Assembly: GCA_965247705.1 (NCBI GenBank) | Contig: CBDFHV010000085.1 | Span: forward strand, 186,001 to 250,000 | DNA from: CBDFHV01 sp965247705 | GTDB lineage: Bacteria > Pseudomonadota > Alphaproteobacteria > Rhodospirillales > CAMCUA01 | Length of the DNA stretch: 64,000 nucleotides | Direction of reading: 5' to 3' | Shown: piece by piece, positions 43,005 to 51,741 of the stretch | How the letters are laid out: every line of letters starts with the position of its first letter | How positions within the stretch are numbered: position 1 is the stretch's first letter | Translations under genes and position numbers: made by a program | The notes under the pieces: generated by a model | The model's database searches: none | The model's input: the letters and a program-made list of their open reading frames with translations, nothing else | What the model was told of the DNA's origin: nothing

Positions 43005-43954
43005 GGCGTCTCCTTCGCCTGGGGCTCGGCGGCCGCGGTGCGCTCCGCGATCAAGCCGTAGTGTTCGATTCGGCGGTGCTTGGCGAAATCGAACATGGTG
43101 GACCTGTAATAGCCGCAGTCGTTCAAATCGCATGTGGCGACGATCAACTCATCGTCAACGGTCTCGGCTTCGGCGACGATCTCGCCCGAAGGCGCGGCGA
43201 TAAGGCTTCCCCCCATCATGTCGACGCCGTCCTCTCGCCCGGCCTTGGCCACCCCCACCACCCAGGCGCTGTTGTGGAAGGCCCCCGCCTGCATGCTCAG
43301 CGCATTCTGAAATTTTCGGGTCTCCGGGGCTTCGCGACCGACCGCATCGCGCAACATGGTGTTGTAGCCGAGCACAATCAGCTCCGCCCCCTGCAGCGCC
43401 ATGACCCGATAGGTCTCGGGCCAGTGCCGGTCATTGCACAGGCACATGCCGACGTTGCCGCCCAGGCTCTGGGTGACGGGAAAGCCCAGGTCGCCGACTT
43501 CGAAGTAGAGCTTCTCCAACTGCTGCCAGGACTGTGCCGGGCGATTGTCGGCATGTCCCGGGAGGTGGATCTTGCGGTACCTGGCGACGATCCCGGCCGC
43601 GCCGTCGGCCAGAATCGCCGTGTTGAAGTGGCGCCGTCGCCCGCCGTCGACGGCGATCTCGCCGAAGCCCAGATAGAAGCCGATGCCGAGCCGCTCGGCC
43701 CAGTCGAACAGGGCCCGCGTGTCCGGGCCCGGCATCTCCGTCTCGAAGTAGCTGTCGATCTCGGCCTGATCGTCCATGAACATGCGGGGGAAGTAGGTGG
43801 TCAGCGCAAGCTGCGGATAGACGACGAGGTCGCATCCCCGCTCCTTCGCCTGGCGCATCAGCGCCACCATACGCGCCACCACCGCGGCGCGGGTCTCGCC
43901 CCGCTGAACCGGCCCCATCTGGGCCGCGCCGATGGTGATCGGTCGTTCGCTCAT
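43001..43954 (-). CDS. Nitrilase-superfamily hydrolase resembling N-carbamoyl-D-amino-acid amidohydrolase
   Basis: 317 residues. LALTTYFPRMFMDDQAEIDS, ARYRKIHLPGHADNRPAQS (catalytic-type Lys128) and GMCLCNDRHWPETYRVMALQ (nucleophile-type Cys173) closely follow D-carbamoylases, which release carbon dioxide and ammonia from N-carbamoyl amino acids. The first triad residue, normally Glu in FPELALTT, is Gln48 here (YPQLALTT, codon CAG). Activity may be altered or lost. It sits between amino-acid permeases and a RidA-like gene. In other bacteria carbamoylase follows hydantoinase, which fits the two hydantoinase pairs of this window. Confidence 0.87.
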   Translation of the reverse strand: MSERPITIGAAQMGPVQRGETRAAVVARMVALMRQAKERGCDLVVYPQLALTTYFPRMFMDDQAEIDSYFETEMPGPDTRALFDWAERLGIGFYLGFGEIAVDGGRRRHFNTAILADGAAGIVARYRKIHLPGHADNRPAQSWQQLEKLYFEVGDLGFPVTQSLGGNVGMCLCNDRHWPETYRVMALQGAELIVLGYNTMLRDAVGREAPETRKFQNALSMQAGAFHNSAWVVGVAKAGREDGVDMMGGSLIAAPSGEIVAEAETVDDELIVATCDLNDCGYYRSTMFDFAKHRRIEHYGLIAERTAAAEPQAKETP

Positions 43955-43976
43955 CGGCGGCAATCCACCCTCGACA

Positions 43977-44462
43977 TCAGGCCCGAACTTCGGCCACGAC
44001 CCAGGTCTCGAAGCAATTGTTGCCTGACAGGGACTGGCATCCGATGGTGGCGCGGGGGCAAACCCCCACTTCGTCTCCCAAGGCTTCGGCCATGATGTCG
44101 GTAAGCCCGGCGGAGACCAGGTTGACGTCGACGAAATCCGGCGCACAGGCGACGAAGTTGAGGGTCTTGACGATGGCCGCCAAGCGGTCCAGATCGCCCA
44201 TCGCCTGCTTCAAACCGGCGATCACGTTGATGCCGGTGATGCGGGCGGCCGCGTAACCCTGCTCGAGGGTCACCGTTTCGCCGACCCGGCCCGGATGGAC
44301 CACTTTGCCGTCAACCAGGGGCAGGTGCCCCGACAAGTGGATGACGTTACCCACCTGATGAAAGGGCTTCATCTTGCCGTAGACGGTGCTGCCGTAGTAG
44401 CCGTCCGTCGCATAGTCGGGAATCTCGATCCCCAGCGCTTTCAGGCGCTTCTCGACTTCCAT
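43977..44462 (-). CDS. RidA/YjgF-family protein
   Basis: 161 residues, somewhat longer than classic RidA (about 128). The core motif VGNVIHLSGHLPLVDGKVVH near residue 37 and the C-terminal VCPRATIGCQSLSGNNCF are present. The latter includes the Arg that in RidA binds the imine or enamine substrate. RidA proteins deaminate reactive enamines/imines formed by amino-acid-degrading enzymes. In this operon it would protect against such intermediates or take part in the pathway. It is cytosolic and lies 22 bases ahead of the nitrilase gene. Confidence 0.87.
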   Translation of the reverse strand: MEVEKRLKALGIEIPDYATDGYYGSTVYGKMKPFHQVGNVIHLSGHLPLVDGKVVHPGRVGETVTLEQGYAAARITGINVIAGLKQAMGDLDRLAAIVKTLNFVACAPDFVDVNLVSAGLTDIMAEALGDEVGVCPRATIGCQSLSGNNCFETWVVAEVRA

Positions 44463-44519
44463 CGTCGTTGCCCCCCCATGGTTCGGATTTGGTTTCGTCG
44501 TGTGTGCGTCTGCGCGCCG

Positions 44520-45854
44520 TCAGGTGATCTCCCGCACCCGTCGGGCGAACTCTTCCTTGCGCTGCCGGGGCGGGAGACTCGCCGTTTCCAGATTGATCTG
44601 GGAGACCTTGGCGCCCACGTCGCGCATCAGGGCGCGGTCGTCCCCACCGGTGGCCGGCATGTGGACGATGGTGTCCTGGCTGTAGGTCGGCACCACGCCC
44701 CCATTCTGGGGCGACGGCGAAGCGAACGGCTTGCCCTCTTGCACCGCCCGGATGCCGCGCCGAATGGTCCGGCGCAGCATGGTCACGCCCTTGTCGGTCC
44801 GGGTCAGGTTTTCCAGTTTGTGGACGGCGATCGGGCGCTGCGAGGTGATCGCCTCGAAGTCCCCGGGGACCCGCTGGCGTTCGTCGTAGGGTCGTTCGCT
44901 CTCGGAATGGCCCATGACGTCGATCATGTGCTTGCCGATGCGGTCGCGGTCGCCGCGGCCGTCGGGATCCACATCGTCGTTGAAGTGGCGCCAACCGATC
45001 CAGTCGGTGTTGGTGTCGTCGGTGGCGCGAAACCAGCGGGTGTTGCTGACCCGCTGAAAGGCCTTTTCCTCCTCGGCGTTCTGCCACAGCACCGGCACCT
45101 GGTTCATGTTCGGCATGGTGGCCTCGTTGGTGCGCACCCAGATGTTGTCTTTCCAGCGGCGCACGTTGATCGTCATCATGCCGATCGGGGTCTCGACGAA
45201 GTCGAGGACCGCAAGTTCGCCCCAGGCCTCGGCGAACTGAACCCCGCTGATGCGGGTATGGAGGAACGTGCTGTGCACCGGGTCTTGGGTGTTCTCGAGG
45301 CACTGGAGCCAGTTGCAGGGATAGTGGATGGAAAAGGGCACCAGCTCGGTGTCGGGATCCTCGCAGGTGTCGAGAAGGGGAAACGCCGGCACCGCCTCCG
45401 GCGGTCCCAGGTAGGCAAAGATAACCCCACGGTATTCCTCGGTCGGATAGGCGGTCTGGCGCAGGCGCTGGCGAACCCGGCTCTTTGGGTCGTTCGGCGT
45501 ATCAAGGATGGTGCCGTCCACCGCGAAATGCCATCCGTGATAGCAGCAACTGATCCCTTCGTCGGTGACGATGCCGTATTCCAGGGAGGTCCCGCGATGG
45601 CAGCAGTGGCGCCCGAGGAGACCGACCTCTCCCTTGCCGGTCCGGATCAGGACCAGATCCTCTCCCAGCATGCGCACGTTCAGGGGCAACGCCCCCAATT
45701 CGGACGAGATCGCCACCGGCTGCCAAAACCGACGCAGGTACTCGCCGCAGGGCGTTCCCGGTCCAACGTGGGTAAGGTCCGCATCCTCCGCCAGTCCGAC
45801 CGCCTGTTGGCGACCGGCATAGGTGCGCGATTCCGCCTTGCGGACTTCGTTCAT
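44520..45854 (-). CDS. Rieske non-heme iron oxygenase, alpha subunit type
   Basis: 444 residues from ATG 45854 (GGGAGG upstream). The Rieske [2Fe-2S] motif is C84-x-H86 (CCHRGTSLEYG) and C103-x2-H106 (CCYHGWHF), sixteen residues between. The mononuclear iron region is NWLQCLENTQDPVHSTFLHT with Asp191, His194 and His199. The size and single-subunit form suggest the phenoxybenzoate/vanillate-demethylase-like branch of ring-hydroxylating or demethylating oxygenases. No reductase or ferredoxin gene is nearby. It is first gene of the operon with RidA, nitrilase and amino-acid permeases, so the substrate may be an N- or O-substituted amino acid analogue (inference). Confidence 0.9.
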   Translation of the reverse strand: MNEVRKAESRTYAGRQQAVGLAEDADLTHVGPGTPCGEYLRRFWQPVAISSELGALPLNVRMLGEDLVLIRTGKGEVGLLGRHCCHRGTSLEYGIVTDEGISCCYHGWHFAVDGTILDTPNDPKSRVRQRLRQTAYPTEEYRGVIFAYLGPPEAVPAFPLLDTCEDPDTELVPFSIHYPCNWLQCLENTQDPVHSTFLHTRISGVQFAEAWGELAVLDFVETPIGMMTINVRRWKDNIWVRTNEATMPNMNQVPVLWQNAEEEKAFQRVSNTRWFRATDDTNTDWIGWRHFNDDVDPDGRGDRDRIGKHMIDVMGHSESERPYDERQRVPGDFEAITSQRPIAVHKLENLTRTDKGVTMLRRTIRRGIRAVQEGKPFASPSPQNGGVVPTYSQDTIVHMPATGGDDRALMRDVGAKVSQINLETASLPPRQRKEEFARRVREIT

Positions 45855-45961
45855 TTCGTTTCCTCCCGGCGGCAACGGGCCGCTTCCAATTTTCGGCAAT
45901 CGGTCTAACCTTGGTGCGATTATGAAGGAACCAACATCTATCTCAAGGGGAGGAATCAACG

Positions 45962-46804
45962 ATGAGACTGAAACCAACCGTCGTATCCATGACCTTCGCC
46001 GCCGTTCTGCTGACGGTTAGCAGCCTCGACGCGGCGAGCGTTCGCGAAGACCTGGTCGGCACCAGCACCATCGAGCAAGTGCTCAAGCGCGGCGTGCTGC
46101 GGGCCGGAATCTCCACATTCGTGCCCTCGGGCATGCGCTCCAAGACCGGAGAGCTGATCGGTTTCGAAGTCGACGTCGCCACCCAGGTAGCCAAGGACAT
46201 GGGGGTCAAGATCGAATTCGTGCCGACGCCGTTCTCGGGCATCATCCCGGCGCTGCTGACCGGCAAGTTCGACCTCATCATGACCGGCATGGAGTTGAAA
46301 TCGAGTCGGAACCTGAAGGTCAATTTCTCCACCCCCTACCGGTGGGGCTTTCAGGGCATGCTGGCCAACAAGAAGCTGACCGGCGGCTTCAAATCGGAGG
46401 CGGACTTCGACAAGCCGGAGATCAAATTCGCCGTGCGGCGCGGCGCCGCCACCCCGGCGGACATCGTCCGCACCCGCTTCCCCAAGGCGCAGCTGTTGCG
46501 CTTCGACGACGACCAGGAAGCCGTGCAGGACGTGATCAACGGCAACGCCCACGCCTTCATCTCGTCCGAGCCCAAGATCAGCTACTACGTGGTCGACAAC
46601 CCCGAAGTGCTGCACAAGCCGTTGGGCGATCAGGGTCTTCGCCGCTGGCCGGGCGCCTTCGCCATGCGCAAGGGGGACGTGGATACGCTGAACTGGCTCA
46701 ACAACTGGATCATGCTCAACAAGGAGAACGGATTCATCGACGCCCGTTTCGAATACTGGTTCAGCCCCGATCGGCCGTGGCAGGATATGGTCAAGGGGAA
46801 GTAA
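45962..46804 (+). CDS. Amino-acid solute-binding protein (SBP family 3)
   Basis: 280 residues with a signal peptide (MRLKPTVVSMTFAAVLLTVS, cleavage after LDAAS). Family 3 motifs are GVLRAGISTFVPSGMRSKTG, LIGFEVDVATQVAKDMGVKI, GKFDLIMTGMELKSSRNLKV and FAVRRGAATPADIV. GGGGAGGAA precedes the ATG. It is divergent from the Rieske gene across 107 bases and presumably works with the two permeases (42-43 kb) and the ATPase at 40.5 kb. The importer's genes are thus scattered over three transcription units. Confidence 0.9.
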   Translation: MRLKPTVVSMTFAAVLLTVSSLDAASVREDLVGTSTIEQVLKRGVLRAGISTFVPSGMRSKTGELIGFEVDVATQVAKDMGVKIEFVPTPFSGIIPALLTGKFDLIMTGMELKSSRNLKVNFSTPYRWGFQGMLANKKLTGGFKSEADFDKPEIKFAVRRGAATPADIVRTRFPKAQLLRFDDDQEAVQDVINGNAHAFISSEPKISYYVVDNPEVLHKPLGDQGLRRWPGAFAMRKGDVDTLNWLNNWIMLNKENGFIDARFEYWFSPDRPWQDMVKGK

Positions 46805-46849
46805 ACGCCGACTGTACCAATTGGCGTAGACGCCTGCGCAACAAGGGTC

Positions 46850-46874
46850 CGGGCGGCGAGTCCTATGCCGCCCG
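46850..46874. terminator. Possible shared hairpin between convergent genes
   Basis: CGGGCGGC and GCCGCCCG form an 8-bp stem around a 9-base loop between the binding-protein gene and typA, overlapping the typA stop. No T-run exists on either strand, so termination here is only possible, not shown. Confidence 0.3.
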
Positions 46875-48686
46875 TGACGCCCGTTTGCGATCGAGTTCCT
46901 TGCGCAGCTTCTTGCGAATGCGGATGGATTTGGGCGTGACCTCGATCAGTTCGTCGTCGTCGATGAACTCGAGGGCGAACTCCAGGGTCACCGGGATCGG
47001 CGGCGACAGGATGATGTTTTCGTCGGTGCCGGCGGCACGGATGTTGGAAAGTTGCTTGGCTTTCATGGGGTTGACGGTCAAGTCGTTGCCCCGGGAATGG
47101 ATGCCGACGACCATGCCCTCGTAGACCTGGGCGCCGGGGCCGATAAACAGGCGGCCCCGGTCCTGCAGGTTAAAGAGCGCGTATCCCAGCGCCTTGCCGT
47201 TGTTGACGGAGACCAGCACCCCGTTCTTGCGGGCGCCCAGGGGCGCGGCGACCCGGGGGCCGTAGCGGTCGAAGGCATGGGTGATCAGGCCGGTGCCCGA
47301 GGTGGTGGTCAAAAAGTCGCCGCGAAAGCCGATCAGGCCGCGGCTGGGGATGCGGTAGTCGAGGCGCACCCGACCCTGGTTATCGGGCGTCATGGTGATC
47401 AACGCGCCGCGCCGTTCGCCCAGCCTCTCCATGACCGCGCCCAGGTGCTGCTCTTCCACATCGACGGTGAGGGCCTCCCACGGCTCCTGGACCTTCCCGT
47501 CGATAGTCTTGACGATCACCTCGGGCCGCGAGATGGCGAGCTCGAAGCCCTCGCGGCGCATGGTCTCCACCAGGATCGACAGGTGCAACTCGCCCCGACC
47601 CGCCACCTGGAAACGGTTGGGATCGTCCGTCGGCGCGATCCTCAGCGCCACGTTGTGGCGCTGTTCCTCGCTCAGCCGCTCCCACAGCTTGCGTCCGGTG
47701 ACGTACTTGCCCTCCAGCCCGGCGAAGGCGGAATCGTTGACCTGGAAGGTGATGGTGATGGTGGGCTCGTCCACCGCCAGGGCCGGCAGCGCCTCCACCG
47801 CGTCGGGCTCGCACAGGGTGTCGGAGATCCGCAAGTCGTCGAGGCCGACGACCGCGACGATCTGGCCCGCCGCCGCCGTGTCCAGCTCAAGGCGCTCGAG
47901 CCCATGGAAGCCGAAGATCTGCAGCACCCGCCCGGACCGGCGGACCCCATCGGCGCCGATCACGGTGACCGGCGAATTACGCCCCAGGCGGCCCCGCTGC
48001 ACCCGGCCGATGCCGATAACGCCCACGTAGCTGGAGTAGTCCAGCGCGCTGATGCGCATCTGAAACGGCCCGTCCGAGTCCACCTTCGGTGGCGGCACGT
48101 GATCGACAATGGTTTGCAGGAGCGGCGTCATGTCCTCGCTGTGGGTCGCGCTGTCGAGGGACGACCAGCCTTCGATGGCTGAGGTGTAGACCACGGGAAA
48201 ATCCAGTTGCGCGTCCGTTGCGCCCGAGCGGTCGAACAGATCGAATGTGTGTTCCACCGCCCACTCCGGCCGGGCGCTCGGGCGATCCACCTTGTTGATG
48301 ACGACGATGGGTTTCAGCCCCAGGGCCAGGGCCTTGCTGGTGACGAAGCGGGTCTGCGGCATGGGCCCTTCCACCGCGTCCACCAGCAGCAGCACCGAAT
48401 CCACCATTGACAGGACCCGCTCCACCTCGCCGCCGAAGTCCGCGTGACCCGGGGTATCGACGATGTTGATCCGCCAGTCCCGCCAGCGGATGGCGGTGTT
48501 CTTCGACAGGATGGTGATGCCCCGCTCGCGCTCCAGGTCGCCCGTATCCATCACCCGTTCGGTCATCGCGCCGGCCCGGCTCAAGGTATGCGACTGACGC
48601 AGAAGCTTGTCGACCAGCGTGGTCTTGCCGTGATCCACGTGGGCGATGATGGCGATGTTTCGCAGGTTGGCGATGGGCTCGGCCAT
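46863..48686 (-). CDS. typA: Ribosome-associated translational GTPase TypA/BipA
   Basis: 607 residues, normal length. G-domain motifs are AHVDHGKTTLVDK (G1), ERERGITILSKNTAI (G2), DTPGHADFGGEV (G3), NKVDRPSARPEW (G4). EF-G-like domains and the TypA C-terminal domain (GRLFIGPGAQVYEGMVVGIH, NPMKAKQLSNIRAAGTDE) follow. It binds the ribosome and aids assembly or stress-condition translation. It is a housekeeping gene and sits alone between transport clusters, convergent with the upstream binding-protein gene. Confidence 0.97.
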   Translation of the reverse strand: MAEPIANLRNIAIIAHVDHGKTTLVDKLLRQSHTLSRAGAMTERVMDTGDLERERGITILSKNTAIRWRDWRINIVDTPGHADFGGEVERVLSMVDSVLLLVDAVEGPMPQTRFVTSKALALGLKPIVVINKVDRPSARPEWAVEHTFDLFDRSGATDAQLDFPVVYTSAIEGWSSLDSATHSEDMTPLLQTIVDHVPPPKVDSDGPFQMRISALDYSSYVGVIGIGRVQRGRLGRNSPVTVIGADGVRRSGRVLQIFGFHGLERLELDTAAAGQIVAVVGLDDLRISDTLCEPDAVEALPALAVDEPTITITFQVNDSAFAGLEGKYVTGRKLWERLSEEQRHNVALRIAPTDDPNRFQVAGRGELHLSILVETMRREGFELAISRPEVIVKTIDGKVQEPWEALTVDVEEQHLGAVMERLGERRGALITMTPDNQGRVRLDYRIPSRGLIGFRGDFLTTTSGTGLITHAFDRYGPRVAAPLGARKNGVLVSVNNGKALGYALFNLQDRGRLFIGPGAQVYEGMVVGIHSRGNDLTVNPMKAKQLSNIRAAGTDENIILSPPIPVTLEFALEFIDDDELIEVTPKSIRIRKKLRKELDRKRASRAA

Positions 48687-49017
48687 GGTGGTGTCGGTTC
48701 CGGATTCCGCGTTGCGGTGCGGCGGGCGGCGCGCGCGTGGTTGTCACGGACGTTCGCCGATCGCCGGCCCAGGCAAGGAGCGCGTTGTGAAAAAAGCGCC
48801 GTGCCATCCATGGCCGGCGCGCCCGCCGACCATAACACACTTCGCCGTAATGGACAGCCGTCGCGGCGACCTCAGCGCGGTTGCGCGGTCCGGCGAAAAG
48901 GAACACACTTATCCCAACTCCCGTGGCCAAGCCACGGAGTCGCCGTACCGCGGCGTCGATGACCGTGTCCCTGACAACAGGGTCCCGTGCACAACAAACA
49001 AATTCGGAGGACGATCC
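48687..49017. other. Divergent intergenic region between typA and the dipeptide-type ABC operon
   Basis: No supported gene. Two small perfect hairpins precede the binding-protein start: CCGTGGC/GCCACGG at 48921-48937 (3-base loop) and CCCTG/CAGGG at 48969-48982 (4-base loop), the latter 25 bases upstream of the GGAGG ribosome site. They could be leader-mRNA structures. No riboswitch class is recognisable. Confidence 0.4.
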
Positions 49018-50634
49018 ATGAAACGCTTTTTCGAGAAGATGAGTGTCGACCTCGACGCCTTGGTCGAGGATTTTCGCGGTGGCGCCGTCAGCCGGCGGGA
49101 GTTCATGCGCCAAGGCGCCGCACTCGGCTTCACGGCCGCGTCCCTGACCGCCATCGCCGCCGCGCCGGCCGGCGCCCAGGGGATGGCCAAGCGGGGCGGC
49201 AAGTCGATCTGGTCCCTGCCGGGAAACCCCGTCGGCATCAACCCGATCGAATCGCCCGGCGGTCTTACCCGGGACACCATCTACGACACCGTCTACGAAA
49301 GCCTGTACAGCTACGACAAGGACTTCAACCTGGTGCCGGCGTTGGCGGTCAAGAACGAGAACCCCAACCCCACCACCTGGCGGTTCCACCTGCGCCAAGG
49401 GGTCAAGTTCCACCACGGCCGCGAGCTCGATTCAGAGGACATCGTCTTCTGGCACAAGAACCTGTTCAACCCCGACATCGTCGCCCCCCACAAGACCTAC
49501 TTCTCCAACGTCAAGGAGGTGGTGGCGCTGGACAAGTACACGGTTGAGTTCCGGCTCAGCGATCCCCTGGGGCCGCTGTTGCGGAATTTCGGACAGCTGT
49601 TCGGGGCCAGCATCCTGCCCCGGGACTGGAAGGACGCGGTGCCCGACCTCAAGCTCCACGCGGTCGGCACCGGGCCATGGAAGGTCACCGAGTTCAAGCC
49701 GCCCAGCCATATCGTCTACACCCGTCATGCTGAATACTGGGACGATCCGCTGCCCTACCTGGACGAGGTGTTCCTGCGCATCCTGCCGGACGAAGAGACC
49801 CGCATCGGTGGGCTGAGGACGGGCTCGCTGCACTACGCCAACCTGACGCCGGACGGCTCCCGGCGGCTGGTCAACAACAAGAACGTCCAGATCGTGCGGA
49901 CGCCGTCGTCCCTGGTCTACACGCACATGTTCAACACCCGCAAACCACCCTTCGACGACGCCCGGGTGCGCAAGGCCATCGACCGCGCCATCGACCGCGA
50001 GGCGGTGATCGAAAAGGTGGCGGCCGGCGAAGGCAAGCTGACCGGGCCGGTGCCCACCGGCATGGGCAAGTTCTACATTCCGGCCAGCGAACTGCCCTAC
50101 AAGCGCGACCTGGACGAGGCCCGATCGCTGCTCAAGGCGGCCGGTTACGCCAACGGTTTCGAGGCCACCGTCATCACCCGGACCACCATTCCCCAGAACA
50201 TCGCCTGTTCGGTGATCATGGCCGAACAGGTCCGGCCCCTGGGGATCAAGCTCAAGATCGAACAGCTGGAGGGCGGTGTCTTCAGCACCCGGGGGCGGGC
50301 CCATGATTTCAACATCATGGCCAACATCTGGTCGCCGCGGGTCGACCCGGACGCCTATTTCGGGCGTACCTTCCTGCACAAGTCCAACCAGAACTGGATG
50401 GGCTGGGGATACCCCGAATTCGACAAACTGATCTTCGAGGCCCGCACCCACAACGACCCGGCAAAGCGGGTACCCCTCTATCGCCAGATCCAGGAGCGGA
50501 TCATGGACGAGGTGCCGGTGATCTGGTGGTACCAGGCCAACATCATCGAGGGGCTGTCGTCGAAGATTAAGGGCTACTGGGGTTCCTATCTGGGCCGCCG
50601 ACCCGGCATGAAGAACGCTTGGCTCGACGTCTGA
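49018..50634 (+). CDS. Dipeptide-type solute-binding protein (SBP family 5), Tat signal
   Basis: 538 residues. A long N-terminal region carries SRREFMRQGAALGF, a twin-arginine-type export signal, with cleavage near GAQG. The mature part has GNPVGINPIESPGGLTRDTI, HLRQGVKFHHGRELDSEDIV, RKAIDRAIDREAVIEKVA and a typical C-terminal DEVPVIWWYQANIIEGL. A perfect GGAGG lies 9 bases before the ATG. First gene of a complete ABC operon. Confidence 0.92.
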   Translation: MKRFFEKMSVDLDALVEDFRGGAVSRREFMRQGAALGFTAASLTAIAAAPAGAQGMAKRGGKSIWSLPGNPVGINPIESPGGLTRDTIYDTVYESLYSYDKDFNLVPALAVKNENPNPTTWRFHLRQGVKFHHGRELDSEDIVFWHKNLFNPDIVAPHKTYFSNVKEVVALDKYTVEFRLSDPLGPLLRNFGQLFGASILPRDWKDAVPDLKLHAVGTGPWKVTEFKPPSHIVYTRHAEYWDDPLPYLDEVFLRILPDEETRIGGLRTGSLHYANLTPDGSRRLVNNKNVQIVRTPSSLVYTHMFNTRKPPFDDARVRKAIDRAIDREAVIEKVAAGEGKLTGPVPTGMGKFYIPASELPYKRDLDEARSLLKAAGYANGFEATVITRTTIPQNIACSVIMAEQVRPLGIKLKIEQLEGGVFSTRGRAHDFNIMANIWSPRVDPDAYFGRTFLHKSNQNWMGWGYPEFDKLIFEARTHNDPAKRVPLYRQIQERIMDEVPVIWWYQANIIEGLSSKIKGYWGSYLGRRPGMKNAWLDV

Positions 50635-50659
50635 GGACCCAACGCTTCGGGGCGCGGAC

Positions 50660-50735
50660 GGGCGGGTCTCAGACCCGCCCCTACGCCCCCACACAGGCGA
50701 ACCCCGGTGCGTAGGGGCCGGTCTCAGACCGGCCC
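50660..50735. repeat. Intergenic double palindrome (GGTCTCAGACC type)
   Basis: Two 27-base arms (50660-50686 and 50709-50735) are inverted relative to each other. Each arm contains a near-perfect hairpin of its own, GGGCGGGTCT-C-AGACCCGCCC and GGGCCGGTCT-C-AGACCGGCCC, next to CCTACGC. It sits between the binding-protein gene and the first permease gene, the same position as the hairpin cluster at 38.3-38.6 kb. Confidence 0.55.
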
Positions 50736-50785
50736 GCTTCAGACGCCCATGGTAGATTGAAGCGCGTAGGGCGCCCGGCCCGTCG

Positions 50786-51733
50786 ATGACCCAATACATT
50801 ATCCGACGCCTCCTGCTGTTGGTGCCGGTGCTGATCGGCGCGTCGCTGGTCATCTTCCTTCTGCTGCGGCTGTTGCCCGGCGACGTCTCCGACGTGATCA
50901 TGGGTACCGACGACATCGAGCTCGATGTGCAGCAGCAGATCCGCGAGAAGCTCGGTCTCGACGATGCGCTGCACGTCCAGTACGGCAAGTGGTTCTGGGG
51001 CATCCTGCAAGGCGACCTCGGGCGCTCCATGCGGACCGAGGCGCCGGTGACGACGCTGATCGTCGAACGCCTGCCGATCACCTTTGAGATCGCGCTGATG
51101 TGCATCGTCGCCTCGACCCTGTTCGCGGTGCCCCTTGGGGTAGTTTCAGCTTTGTTCCCGAACAGTTGGCTGGATACCTTCGCCCGGGTGTTCGCCATGA
51201 TCGGCCTGTCGGTGCCCAACTTCCTCGTGGCGACGCTGCTGATCCTGTTCACGTCGCTTTACTTGCAGTGGTACACCGAGCCGACCTGGGTCAACCCCTT
51301 CGTCGACCCCTTCGGCAGCCTCAAGCAGATGATCCTGCCGGTCATCGCCCTGTCGACCCACATGATGGCCATCATTACGCGGATGATGCGCTCCAGCCTG
51401 TTGGAAGTGCTGCGCCAGGACTACATCCGCACCGGCCGTTCGAAGGGGCTTGGCGAGGGAACCCTGATCGCGGTGCATGCGCTGAAGAACGCCTTCATCC
51501 CGGTGCTCACCGTCATCGGCCTGCAGCTCGGCAACCTGCTCGCCGGCACGGTGATCATCGAGCAGATCTTCGCCCTGCCGGGGGTCGGCTGGCTGCTGCT
51601 CAACGGGGTCTATCAGCGGGACTACACGGTGATCCAGGGCACCGTCCTGTTCATCACCGTCATGTACGCGCTGGTCAATCTGGCGGTGGATCTCCTCTAT
51701 TCCTACCTCGACCCCCGCATTCGCTATCGATAG
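50786..51733 (+). CDS. ABC transporter permease, DppB-like
   Basis: 315 residues starting MTQYIIRRLLLLVPVLIGAS. Family motifs are RLLPGDVSDVIMGTDDIELD, EVLRQDYIRTGRSKGLGEGT (EAA loop) and GLQLGNLLAGTVIIEQIFAL followed by PGVGWLLLNG. Paired with the DppC-like permease 8 bases downstream. Confidence 0.93.
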   Translation: MTQYIIRRLLLLVPVLIGASLVIFLLLRLLPGDVSDVIMGTDDIELDVQQQIREKLGLDDALHVQYGKWFWGILQGDLGRSMRTEAPVTTLIVERLPITFEIALMCIVASTLFAVPLGVVSALFPNSWLDTFARVFAMIGLSVPNFLVATLLILFTSLYLQWYTEPTWVNPFVDPFGSLKQMILPVIALSTHMMAIITRMMRSSLLEVLRQDYIRTGRSKGLGEGTLIAVHALKNAFIPVLTVIGLQLGNLLAGTVIIEQIFALPGVGWLLLNGVYQRDYTVIQGTVLFITVMYALVNLAVDLLYSYLDPRIRYR

Positions 51734-51741
51734 GGCGGACC

